The notes beneath the pieces are model-generated. The model made no database searches, was not told the DNA's origin, and saw only the letters and a list, made by a program, of their open reading frames with translations. Made by a program: the position numbers and the translations under genes. From Strobilurus pachycystidiatus (lineage: Eukaryota; Basidiomycota; Agaricomycetes; Agaricales; Physalacriaceae), in the NCBI GenBank assembly GCA_019915135.1, contig JAHLMK010000012.1:62001-126000 (forward strand): a stretch of DNA of 64,000 nt, given 5' to 3'. Numbering within the stretch: the stretch's first letter is position 1; every line of letters starts with the position of its first letter. Positions 43,411 through 54,051 of this stretch are shown one piece after another.

Positions 43411-43524
43411 AGAAACCTACTTACAGTTTCTCTCTGTTCTTAGGTATGAGTAGCTACTAATACAGTCGTCTCACTATTGTTGTGCACGTCTGAGAAACCT
43501 ACTTATAGTTTCTCTCTGTTCTTA
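43411..43524. repeat. 32-bp direct repeat pair
   Basis: AGAAACCTACTTACAGTTTC... at 43411-43442 recurs with one change (TTATAG for TTACAG) at 43493-43524, 82 bp apart. Each copy ends CTCTGTTCTTA. Non-coding; upstream of the 724-aa ORF. Confidence 0.85.
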
Positions 43525-43571
43525 AGCACAACCAATTCAAAGCCTCTTGGGGGCTCAATGCTGACCTTGAA

Positions 43572-43751
43572 TAGAGACGAGTCAGTGTGAGTACTCGTCG
43601 CGAGTACTCATTGCACTTAGACCGTGCCCGTGACTCGTGCTAGGACTCGACTTGGCAAGATCCGGGATCTCGGGGATCGAGTCCCGCGGGTCCCCAAGGC
43701 GAGTCGAGTCTTGAGTACTCACGTAACCCTTGAGACTCGTGAAGGTCTCTA
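43572..43751. mobile_element. Degenerate hAT-like MITE (tentative)
   Basis: About 180 bp starting TAGAGACGAGTCAGTG and ending CACGAGTCTCAAG-complement plus GGTCTCTA, so the ends read TAGAGAC on both strands. The interior holds the palindrome GAGTACTCGTCGCGAGTACTC and many CGAGTC motifs. No clear 8-bp target duplication (ACCTTGAA versus AGGCTGAT), so it is either old or wrongly bounded. Confidence 0.4.
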
Positions 43752-43773
43752 AGGCTGATGATGGCTCACTGGA

Positions 43774-45948
43774 GTGTGTTGGACGGTTACTCTGTTGGCA
43801 CGATCGGTCACTGTGTTGGACCAAGATGTCTTGAGCGAGGCCAAGACCAACTTGTTGGGGGCCAAATTTGGGGTGAATCGGTTACAGAGTCTTCATCTCA
43901 TCAGCGTCTGGTGGACTTCAGGAAAGGAAGACATGCTGCGTCCGTACGTGATGTGGTATATTGGGGCACTGAAGCGGATCTGTACACCAGGCAAGAAAGT
44001 TAGTGGTCTTCTGAAGCTGCTGTGGCATGTCTGGTTCGCTGTGGGTAGCTGGGTGGGTAACCAGAAGGGAACTCTCAAGCCCAGTGAGGAGATTGTCTGG
44101 GCTCAGTTCACTACAAAATATCCATCCTCCGCGTCATCGTCTATCACCAAACTTCCAAAGGGACTTTATCTTACGGACGCCTCATTGGCAGCATCTCTTT
44201 CTCCACTGGATCTTGTCAAGTATGACCACTATCCGACAAAGTGTATCTCGGAGAATGACATTGCCAAGCATGTCATTGATCTTCTAGCAGACGTGCTCAA
44301 GGAGGATATCATACTCCCCAAGCTGCGACGACTTTATGGGCAAGATGATGGGAAAAAAACGCAACGCACAGTCTTGCTCTTGGAAGAGCTTGTTTCTCAG
44401 CTTACGACAGTCTTCAACAGCAACAGCTGCCTCTATCTGGGACATGTTCAGGATTTCCTCCTCTCCCACAGTAACTCATTTGCTGCTGAATCCCGCCTGG
44501 AGTCCATTGTTGCCTATATGGCAAAAAAGGGCTTGCAGGATATGTTCCCTCCTCCCACACCCAAAACCTTAGCTGAGGCATCCGCTTTGGAGGAGGAGGT
44601 GAACCAACTGCTGATGGGAATGGGCCAAGAGGGAGGAGGTGCCGTGCATGCACGTGTCAACCCAGACAATGGTGCTGGTGAAAGGACGAGCAAGCGAGCG
44701 AGGAGGGACATGGGAGTGACGCTCCTCCTTGGTAAAGGGGCAACTGCAAGTGCTCTACCAAAGGCCGGACACAAAGTTGCAGCTCGTGGCGCAAGTACAA
44801 AGAAGAAGTGTGGTAGTAGTGCGAAGGGCGGCAAGAGGCACAAAGTTGTCAAAGAGGAGGGGGAGGAGGAGGAAGGGGAGGAAGAGCAGATGCAGCGGGA
44901 TCCAGTTCATCCGCAGCTTGCGCGTCCATTGGATGAAGTTGCGCTCAACTTGCAATGGGCGGGTATGATGATTGATGGCTACCAGAACCAAGTGCAGGGT
45001 ACTTGTTGTGTCATTGAGCACAAGCGCTTTTTCAATGGTCAACATATGGTCCTGGGTGCAGTTGACAAGCATGCCAAGGAGGTTAACCCAGATCATTGTC
45101 TCCCATTCAGGAGTCTCAACAATCTTACGCAGCTCATTCAGACCTATTGGCCCTTGGGATCAAGTTTCACCGGCCGTGATGGTCTGTCGCAGCTCATGTC
45201 AATTCACAGTTTTGGAATGGGTTACGGGACAAGGAACCATCTGGGCACCCTACCAAAGCCGTTCACAAAGGAGGGTCTTTTGCTGAACCTGACAAATGAT
45301 CATGTGGATGTGGATAAGAACGCCTGGGGACAGACGTGTGCGCAGCTCTCACTAGAGCATAAAGGCAAGACATTGGGGGAGAAGCTGGCGGAATACTGGA
45401 AGAGCGATCTGCAGGATAATTGGGTGGAATTCTTGAAGAAGTACAGCATGGACGGCAAGGATGTGTCTCAGTGGGAGAAAACACTGCTTACCGTGACCAA
45501 TTTTGACGCCTTCTTCCGAGGAGAAAGGAAATTGGGGTACTGTTTTGCACCCAACACACTTACTCGCCTCCAGATGATGAACTCGATGGTTTGTTTGGGC
45601 TTGCTGCAATCACTCAAAGAAGTTGAGATGGCAAAGTGGGTCGGTCAACATGGCAGAGACGCAAAGGATGGACTGATCAGATTGGGGTTCTACTGTGGGA
45701 CGCCAGAAGATACAGCTCTCGCCTTTCGTATTGTACATCGCTATCTTGAAGCGTCACTCACGGAGCCGGAGAAGACTGTGGTTGACTTTGGACCATGGAC
45801 GACAAAGCATATTTTATGCAAGATCAAGAGGTGGTTCAGAGCCGGTGAGACAAAGCCATGGCACTTGATGACACAGAAGTGGTATGAGGCGGTTCGTGTA
45901 CACTTTACAGAATGGAAGGCGGTAGCAGCTGAGGATTTGGCTATGTAG
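43774..45948 (+). CDS. Large orphan ORF, intronless (up to 724 aa)
   Basis: Open for 725 codons ending at TAG 45946-45948. No ATG opens the frame near 43774 (it begins GTG), and the first in-frame ATG I see is about 43932 (MLRPYVMWYIGALKRI), so an upstream exon may exist. The N-terminal half is helical. A Lys/Arg- and Glu-rich linker (KRHKVVKEEGEEEEGEEEQM) lies in the middle, possibly with nuclear localisation. The C-terminal third is well structured (NLQWAGMMIDGYQNQVQGTC; FGMGYGTRNHLGTLPKP; DNWVEFLKKYSMDGKDVSQW; TKPWHLMTQKWYEAVRVHF). No known domain recognised. It is intact while the neighbouring gene is full of stops. Its length and composition support a real protein, either host or transposon. 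Confidence 0.65.
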   Translation: MCWTVTLLARSVTVLDQDVLSEAKTNLLGAKFGVNRLQSLHLISVWWTSGKEDMLRPYVMWYIGALKRICTPGKKVSGLLKLLWHVWFAVGSWVGNQKGTLKPSEEIVWAQFTTKYPSSASSSITKLPKGLYLTDASLAASLSPLDLVKYDHYPTKCISENDIAKHVIDLLADVLKEDIILPKLRRLYGQDDGKKTQRTVLLLEELVSQLTTVFNSNSCLYLGHVQDFLLSHSNSFAAESRLESIVAYMAKKGLQDMFPPPTPKTLAEASALEEEVNQLLMGMGQEGGGAVHARVNPDNGAGERTSKRARRDMGVTLLLGKGATASALPKAGHKVAARGASTKKKCGSSAKGGKRHKVVKEEGEEEEGEEEQMQRDPVHPQLARPLDEVALNLQWAGMMIDGYQNQVQGTCCVIEHKRFFNGQHMVLGAVDKHAKEVNPDHCLPFRSLNNLTQLIQTYWPLGSSFTGRDGLSQLMSIHSFGMGYGTRNHLGTLPKPFTKEGLLLNLTNDHVDVDKNAWGQTCAQLSLEHKGKTLGEKLAEYWKSDLQDNWVEFLKKYSMDGKDVSQWEKTLLTVTNFDAFFRGERKLGYCFAPNTLTRLQMMNSMVCLGLLQSLKEVEMAKWVGQHGRDAKDGLIRLGFYCGTPEDTALAFRIVHRYLEASLTEPEKTVVDFGPWTTKHILCKIKRWFRAGETKPWHLMTQKWYEAVRVHFTEWKAVAAEDLAM

Positions 45949-47658
45949 TGAGTTATTTCATTGCTCTCTCTTGTGACAAGATCTAATGGCTAAATATAGG
46001 ACACTGATTGCGTGATCTTGTCTAAAACAGAGTTACCTTCTATGAATATTGATCGATCAAGTGTGAGCTAGATATATTTAAATGTGCTCGGGTGCCATAC
46101 TCCTATTTTCTTTCTTCCCTTTCTCCACTACAATGAAAAAGTCACCGCAAAAAGTTAAGGGCAAGGTAGGTCCTCTCGAGTTATTATCTTATAGGTCTTT
46201 GAAGAGTCAATGTAGGAGCGAGTCTTGGTTCCGGATTCTAGCCCGGTATGGCTCTAGCTTGTTGTCAATGATTTTGTGGCTTACTCTTTAGCAGCTGCTT
46301 TCCGACAGCAACAGCGGTCGCTTCCGGATTTGCAAGGTGAGCCTTCAAGCAGAAGCGCATAGATGTAAGACTCACCCTCATGATAGTCGCCCATGGCCGT
46401 TGCTGTTAGTCATCAGGAGGAGCTTAGCCTTGGCAATGAGGTATACTCGCTGTTTGGTATAGATTCACCCTCTGTTTACACGTCATGAATAGACCTCGAC
46501 AGATCCAGCACCTACTGTAGCCGAGGTTATTGAGATTCATGGCAGCAATTCAGTACGTTGTTACCAGGATTTTTAAAGGACTAATATTAATGGACGCAGG
46601 AATCGGACAGAGAGGATAGGATTGTGAAGCCTCGGTCTAAGCCCATTGTCGTCAAGGCAGAGCCAGAGGATGATTGAATTCCGTCTCCCGCTATCTCCTG
46701 CGTTCTGCCTGATAGTCACAAGCGTACTCCGGGATCCGCCTTGTCTGAAACGGATGATGTCTCGGTATGTTCTGATTTATAACTTTTGTATATGTATGCT
46801 GATATTATGCAGACTCACCAGCATAAGAAGTCAAAGAAGAAGCACACTGCGAGTGAACAACGCAAGGTATGTCTGCTGTCCTATTGAGCAAGGGAAATGA
46901 CACAAACAGATTGCCAAGTCCGCATCGAGGACTGAAAAGCGGCAAACAAAGAAAACTCGAGGGGTATGTGGCATGTTGATTACAAGGCTTTTTGCACTAA
47001 CTGTAAACTGTAGAGAGATATCAATGAGAGCGACACTGATGAGTCTAATAATGACGTGTTGTCCGCCGATAGCAAGCAGGTATGTCTGTACTTTGATCCA
47101 GATTCTCTTGCTCATGGCAAGGTGTAGGTTGACGTTGTGCCCACACGCACTCGGCATGATGAGGAGTTGCATAGCGCTGCTCAGGCTATGGTGGCTGCCA
47201 AGCTCTAGGTACAATATACAGCACCGTACGCCTGAGGCTTGTTCTGACTTTTCTCGTAGAAGAGCAACGTGCTAAGGCAAAGTCGACATGATGAAGAGAT
47301 GTGTGAGGCCGCCCAAGCGATGGTTGCAAAACTCAAGGTATCATCTATTGTCCATTTGAGATAATCTTCGTTTTGATGACAATACGCGTCTATTCAGGAA
47401 GGCGCGTCTCCCAAAGAGGCTTCTCCAAACAAGAGTAAGAAGCGCAAGGTATAAGATACAATATTATTGAGGTGATCATGTATACTTACTGGTCGTCAGA
47501 GTCAAACTGTCATTAGCGATTCAAGCGGCAATGAGGCTAGTGTTGTTGTATGTACATAACTAGTATTTATGAAGTATATTCCTGACAATCTGGTTATTGT
47601 TTCAGATGCGTGAAGCTAAGCGCTCAAAGAAGGTACCTAATGAGTTGGGATCACTATA

Positions 47659-47687
47659 GAATTCTGGTGACCAGGACACCAGAATTC
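47659..47687. repeat. Hairpin at a 3' splice site, copy 1
   Basis: GAATTCTGGTG, 7-nt loop ACCAGGA, CACCAGAATTC: an 11-bp perfect inverted repeat. The loop contains the likely acceptor CCAG. Confidence 0.8.
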
Positions 47688-47777
47688 CTCGACTGTAAAA
47701 GAGGCAACACTGGCGGCACAGAAGCCGAGTAACAAGAGACAGAACGGAACGGTAAGTCTATTCTTGATATAAGCGTG

Positions 47778-47806
47778 GAATTTTGGTGACCAGAACACCA
47801 GAATTC
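47778..47806. repeat. Hairpin at a 3' splice site, copy 2
   Basis: GAATTTTGGTG, ACCAGAA, CACCAGAATTC: the same hairpin with one T in place of C on the left arm (a G-T pair in RNA). It sits at the next intron end of the same gene. Confidence 0.8.
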
Positions 47807-49560
47807 TTTGACTCCAAACAAAGAGTCGATCTCAACTAAGAAGGTGAATAAAAGTCGAAACGAGCAGACGGTGTGTACTTTCCTTCAGATTGTATGTTTG
47901 CGGCCTAATCCTTATATAAATAGGATAGCAATGAGGAGACAGAGGATTCTGAAGATGAGGATATAGTTCAGGCGCAAGAAGAGGTATGATTGAGCTCTAG
48001 TAGTATGTTCATATCTGATATGTGAAAAGGCTATTGCTAGTGCTCAGCTACAGCCAAAGGTTAAGAGGCTTGGCAACAAACAGGGAAAAGTTTTAGAGAA
48101 GGTACGTCGTAAAGATTTTGAGAGATCATACTGCTTACTCCATCGTTAGCTGAACAAGCTTGATGCGCAAGATGCTATCCTTGATGCTGATCCAACAAAG
48201 GGCATCTCTGCAGCTGCAGACGCTTGTTTTCTTGGCTACGGCAAAGTTAACTTTAGGCTGAAGGCGCTTGATAAGAGCTCGAGAAAACTTCCTGAAACAG
48301 AGATCTCTCTACGTATGGGACATTACAATTCCAGAGTCACAACGCCAGAAGGAAAAAATCAACTGTAGCTGGTATTGAAGAAGGGCAAGAGCATTAATCG
48401 CTTCAATCCTTTACATAAAATCATCCTTATTGTGAGCGAGAAGAACATTGATCTTTCCTCATTATCCACCAATGTTCGGCCCAAATATCACTGCAACATA
48501 GTCTGGGTTGGTAGAGGCAGAGCAGATCTTGGAGATGGTCAACATCGTCTCCGTATAGTCTGGAAGAAACGTAAACAACAGTTGGACAACGAGCAGGAGA
48601 AGATGGAAACACTCTACACCTAAGCCAAAAAGGATAGTGAGGTCAAAAAGGATATCACCGCACGTATCAAGTTAATTGCCAAGGAACGCGCTTTGGCCGG
48701 TCAGTGGATTGTAAAGGTTTATTCACGCGGTATGTTGGACTTTGCTCATTGTGTGAGTGTGCTCACTGTGAGTTTTTTAGGAAGGGGATGATGCTACACT
48801 CCGCAACATTCTTGTACAGCTCAATCGTCTTCCTGCCACTGCAACACGTTCAGAAGAGTAATCTTGTCTTCAGCTTGTATACTCCCACATTTGCCCTCAA
48901 TCTCAAGGTACCAGTGTACCAAATGCAGTTTACACAAATCTGAATCTTATGCTTGTGCTGAAGGATCTCTCAAATTATATCTATTTTTGGGAAAAGCAGA
49001 CTGCTGGTTTTCAGAAATAGGCTAAAGAGAGAAATCTTTATGATATTGGATTTCATACGACGCCGGTATGTTATTTTTCTTTTGTAAGACTAATACTAAT
49101 GATAAATTAGTTATTTGGTGCCCTAGTACAAACAGTGTTGATCATAACTCAGCTACTGTGTTCCCCAGTGCTTCAAAAACTCCCTATAAAAGAAGAAAAG
49201 AAGAATTTGGAAAACTATCACGCGACGAGAGACACACTTTTTTTGCAGATACATAGATGGCATTCGAACTTATCCCTCATGGACAGCGTCATATCATGCC
49301 TAACCGTATGCTTGATCGCTATAACAAATTGTTCAAAGAGGAGTTGGAAGGCAACTTTCTCATGAGCTTGGGCTTATCAACGCGTTCAGAGGAGGAAAAG
49401 TCGTGGAAATCTTGAGTGGTTGCAGTGGTGCAAACATTTGTTGAAGAGATAGAGGCATTGCTGGCTATAGCCCGTTCTCCACTCAAGGATCATGCACTCT
49501 TGGTCACCACCCTACGTCTTCCATGCTTCTATGTCTTTGAAACAGATCTCATGAACCACG

Positions 49561-50031
49561 TGTCAAGACTGGTGCCCGAATACTAAGGCGACCACCCAAG
49601 TCACAAACAAGACAGAGAAGAGGGATAGAGATTGAAGTATAAGATGTGGAGGAGTGTGTTGAGCTACAACAGTACTAGGAGCGACCAAGCAGTGAGTAGA
49701 CGAAGAGAACAGACTGAGGAAACTAAAGGGAAGGGAGCTACTATATATATACAAAGTCCGTGGCTGTGTAGTAAGGAGGAGAACAATAAGACAATAGGAA
49801 GTCCTAATGTGGCGAGACAATAGGCGGGCCGGAGTAGAGACAATAGGCGGTCCGGAGTGGACCCAGGTGGTCATCAGACCACTGATGGACAGGTCTAGGC
49901 AATGCCAAGACGATGGATGCCAAGTGAATGTGGGCTAGGCCCAGGCCGAGGTGAATGTAGAGATGGGAGAATGTGGCGATGTCGGGAGTGGAGACGTGAT
50001 GGAGGGAGCAGAATAGAGGCGATTCGTGACA
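49561..50031 (-). repeat. 3' LTR of the gypsy element
   Basis: 471 bp, TGTCAAGACT ... TTCGTGACA on the plus strand. Same length as 55890-56360, and I see no difference on reading both. Confidence 0.95.
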
Positions 50032-53000
50032 ATACCCCCTCTTTAGGATGCGCTTGCGCCTGGAGCGCAGTAGTCCCTGTCCAGATGTCGTTAACGGTGA
50101 CACCGAGAGTGCGAAGGTGGGGAAGGGGTTTGGAGTAAGCCGTGGGATGTGTACGATGGAATTCCTTGATCAAAGGGAGTGCCTTCGTGAGGTTGGAACT
50201 GGGTTCCCAGGTGTTCTCTGATGACGGGTAGTCCAACCACTTCACCAAGTACTGAATGCCGCGCTTGTTACCAGTTGGGCGAGAGTCGAGTATGGCTTCA
50301 ACATCAAACTCTTCCTTGTCGTCGATGAGGTCGGGCGGATTCGATGGGAAATTAGGCCCATGAGCCTCGGTCTCCACAAAAGGAAGGAGGAGGGCAGCGT
50401 GGAAGACAGGGTGTATACGCCATGTGGGAGGAAGTTTGAGACGATAGTTGACTGGTCCAAGTACGTCAGTGACTTCAAAAGGCCCATGATGCTTGTCTGA
50501 GAGCTTAGCTTTGGGTCGCGTTGTCTTGAGATTCTTTCCGTCAAGCAACACCTTGTCACCAACTTTGAACGTAATGCCCTTCTTGGTGACATCTCCGTTG
50601 TTCCGCTTCATGATCTCTGCGGCGGTGGTAAGGCTAGCCTTGACTTCCTCGCGAAGCCGTTCTAGGTTGGTCAACCGTTCTTCGACAGTGGGAATATTGG
50701 ACGTGGGGTTCAAAGAGGGGTATAAGCGGGGTTTGAAACCGTGAAGAAGTTCAAAGGGGGACTTGCCCGTGGCGGAGTGAATGCGACTGTTGTGAGAGAA
50801 TTCCGCAAAGGGAAGGTATTTGACCCAGTCGTCTTGTCGGTAGTTACAGAAAACGCGAAGGTATTGTTCAAGTTCTTGATTATAACGCTCGGTTTCGCCA
50901 TCTGTTTGAGGATGGTAAGCCGTACTAAGCGCAGAGGTAATTCCTAGCTTAGCGTGAACGGCTTGCATGACCTTGCTTGCAAACTGGGGACCACGATCAG
51001 AGATCATCTTGTCCCAGAGACCATAGCGTCGATAAACACCATCCACCAAGATATCAACCGTACCATCCGCATCAATGGTCTTGCGGCATGGAGATACAAT
51101 TACCGTCTTGGTGAAGCGGTCAACAACACAATGGATAGCGTTATACCCTTCGCACTCGGGTAGATCTGTAATGAAGTCGGTGGTGATAGTCCCAAAAGGG
51201 CGCTCGGGAATCTCGTTGGGTATAAGGGGAACATGTGCCGGACGATTCCTAGGTTTCGTCATCTGACAGGTAGCACAGCCATCGACATAGTCGCGAACAA
51301 AGACAGACATGCCTGGCCACCAGAATTCTCGACTGAGAAGTTCGTAGGTCTTGAAGCGTCCAGGGTGTCCAGGACCAAGAGAGTCGTGGTGCATCTTGAC
51401 AATGTCTTGGCGTAGTTGCAGGTCATCGGGAACATAGACCTTGCCACGGAAGAGAACTAGTCCGTCCTCGTAGTTCCATTCCTGTAGATTTTTGACCAGC
51501 GAACGAGGACCATTGCGAAGAATGACTTCTAACGCACCACGGACCTCAGCGTCCTTATTTGGACATTCCCGAATACGTCGTCGCAGCTCAGCGTCTCCAA
51601 CGGCTACAACTTCTCCGGGTCTGGTAGCGCAAATTCGGAAAAACTTTGGATCAAGGAGGATCCTGTCGGTGTTGTTGTCATCGACCCCCTCTTTGTGATC
51701 CGCACGGCGGGAGAGTGGGTCACTACGGTTCTGAGTACCAGGTTTATGAGTGAGAGTGAAATCAAAGCGAGTGAGGAATAGTGCCCAGCGAGCCTGTCGC
51801 CGGCTGAGTTTCTGCGAGTTGGCAAAATATTCAAGGTTCTTGTGGTCGGTGAGAATATCAACTCGGTGTGCTGAACCTTCGAGGTACTGGCGCCAGGCTT
51901 CCAGAGCACGGATAATAGCGAGAAGTTCCTTGTCATGAATGTCATAATTGCGTTGAGGTTCAGAAAGGGACTTAGAGATGTAGGCGACAGGATGCCATTG
52001 GTCGTCGTCGCCTGTCTGGGATAGAATTCCGCCTGTGGCATAGTCTGAAGCATCTACTTCCACACGATAGGGCTTGTCGGGGTTAGGCATGATAAGGACG
52101 GGTGACGATGTGAACGCATCTTTAAGTGCCTCGAAGGCCTCTTGACACTCCGGTTTCCAGACTCATGGTTCGTCTTTCTTGGTGAGATCAAACAGGGGGC
52201 GCGCAATCCGAGAGAAACCTTCAATGAAACGACGGTAGAAATTCCCAAAGCCAAGGAATGATTGGACGTCCTTGACATTCCGAGGTAACGGCCACTTGGC
52301 GACACCGTCTACCTTGACTGGGTCCATGCGAAGTTCATTGTGAGAGATGATGAGTCCGAGGAATTCAATGGACTCAGCTTCAAAGGTGCACTTCTCGGGC
52401 TTAGCATAGAGATCGTGCTCCTTCAGGCGCTGGAGAACCTGCAAGACGACCTTGCGGTGTTCTTCTAAGGTCTTGGTGAAGATCAAGATGTTGTCCATGT
52501 ATACGACAACTTTGCCGGAGTCGATCAGGTCCTTGAGAATGGTATTCATCATTGCTTGAAACGTGGCAGGAGAATTCATAAGACCAAAGAACATCACCAA
52601 GGGTTCAAACAGACCGCGGTTTGTCTTGAATGCGCCTTTCCACTCGTCTCCTTCCTTGATTCGGCAGTTGTTGTAGCCTTGACGAAGGTCTACCTTTGAA
52701 AAGTAACGAGCACCCTTGAGTTTATCGATCAATTCTCCAATGAGCGGGAGTGGGTACTCGTTCTTGATGGTGCCTTTGTTAAGTTTGCGATAATCCTGGA
52801 CGGGGCGTAGTTTTCCGTCTTTCTTTTTAACAAAGAAGAAGGGACTCGCCATGGGGGACTTGGAAGGACGTATGTATCCTTTTGCCAGGTTTTCGTCGAG
52901 AAACGCGTCAAGTTCAGCTTGTTCAGTTGGAGACAATGGGTAGGTTTTGCATGGTTTTGGCTCGAAACCGGGTTTGAGATCAATGGCATGATCCCAGGGG

Positions 53001-53935
53001 CTGTGCTGGGGAAGCCGGTCCGATATGTGCTTGTCGAAGACAGTGAGATAGGCATGATATTGAGAAGGAATACGCTCAGCGAGAGGACGGGTGTCCTTGG
53101 GCATTTGACTAGCTTCAGCAAGTTCCTGCGCCTTGCTAAATCCAGCACGTATTTGAATAGGGGGACCATCAGGAGTTTGTGGATCTCGCACCGGGCGGGG
53201 ATAATCATCCCGAAACACTTGAGTGTACATCTGCTCTTCCCATTCTCTTGGGACCTCCACTTCTTCTTCATCGTCCTCGGTGAACAAGACGACGGGAATT
53301 TGAACCCGATTGTAAACGCGGGGTCGGATGCTTCGACGTTGTCCGGCTGTACGCTGGACTGGGACAGGCCGGAGGTTGCCTTCGCGATCCTTCCATTGAA
53401 CTTGGTAGTCTCGATGGTAAAGACGAGGGTCGTGAGGAGAGCGTTTAGTGGGGATGGGAATGCGTTTGGCGTGAGCACGTACGTCAGTCACCGGGGGGTT
53501 GTTGAGGGTACAAGAGTTGGGACAGCGAGTGAAATCTATCTGGACACCAGCCCAGTCTATTTCTGGGTTGTGTTCGTCGAGCCAGTCAGTGCCAAGGATG
53601 ACGTTGTGATCACCAATGTCAGTGACGTAGAGCTCGATTAGCTCTTCGTGATAGGAATGACCGTCTCGGCTATAGATCCGGATGCGCTGGGTAGTATAGT
53701 GTCGGACCCAGCCCATAACGTTTTCGGTGCCGTCAACGTTGCGAACAGGGAAAGGGGAGGAAAGGGGCATGAGGGTGAAATGATGCTGGTTTGCATAGCG
53801 GGCGTTGATAATAATACCTTCAGCGCCGCTATCAATTAGAGCTTGTGCGACAATTCTTCTGCCAGTGATTTTGCCAATGAATTCAAGTTCCAGTGTGATC
53901 GAGGGTGTCTGTCGGTTCTGGGTGACTGCTGACAT
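49895..53935 (-). pseudogene. pol: Gypsy pol: PR-RT-RH-IN-chromodomain, one TGA
   Basis: Minus-strand frame from the first ATG at 53935 to 49895, in one frame except for a TGA at 52163-52165. Protease: ALIDSGAEG. Reverse transcriptase: KVDLRQGYNN, FGLMNSPATFQ, and VYMDNILIF at about 52490, where the usual second catalytic Asp is Asn. The TGA falls in the connection (KDEP-stop-VWKPECQ), just before RNase H (VEVDASDYATGG ... DILTDHKNLEYF). Integrase: HHDSLGPGHPGR ... CATCQ zinc region, catalytic D in TTDFITDLP, D in ISDRGPQF, E in DGETERYNQ. A chromodomain (VEAILDSRPTGNKRG ... YLVKWLDYPSSENTWEPSS) marks a chromovirus, which targets heterochromatin marks. Some fungal elements may have Asn in that motif, so only the TGA is clear damage. 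Confidence 0.9.
50032..50044 (-). other. Gypsy polypurine tract
   Basis: Reads AAAGAGGGGGTAT on the minus strand directly before the LTR, the expected primer site for plus-strand synthesis. Confidence 0.8.
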
Positions 53936-54051
53936 TTGAAGTTCTTTGGGATGGGTACGCTCACAAAGGGTTGATAACACAGAGAATCGATTGGTAAAAT
54001 TTGTGACAGAATTGCGTACAGCTCCTCCTAACGTCGGGGTAGGGGAGCGCT

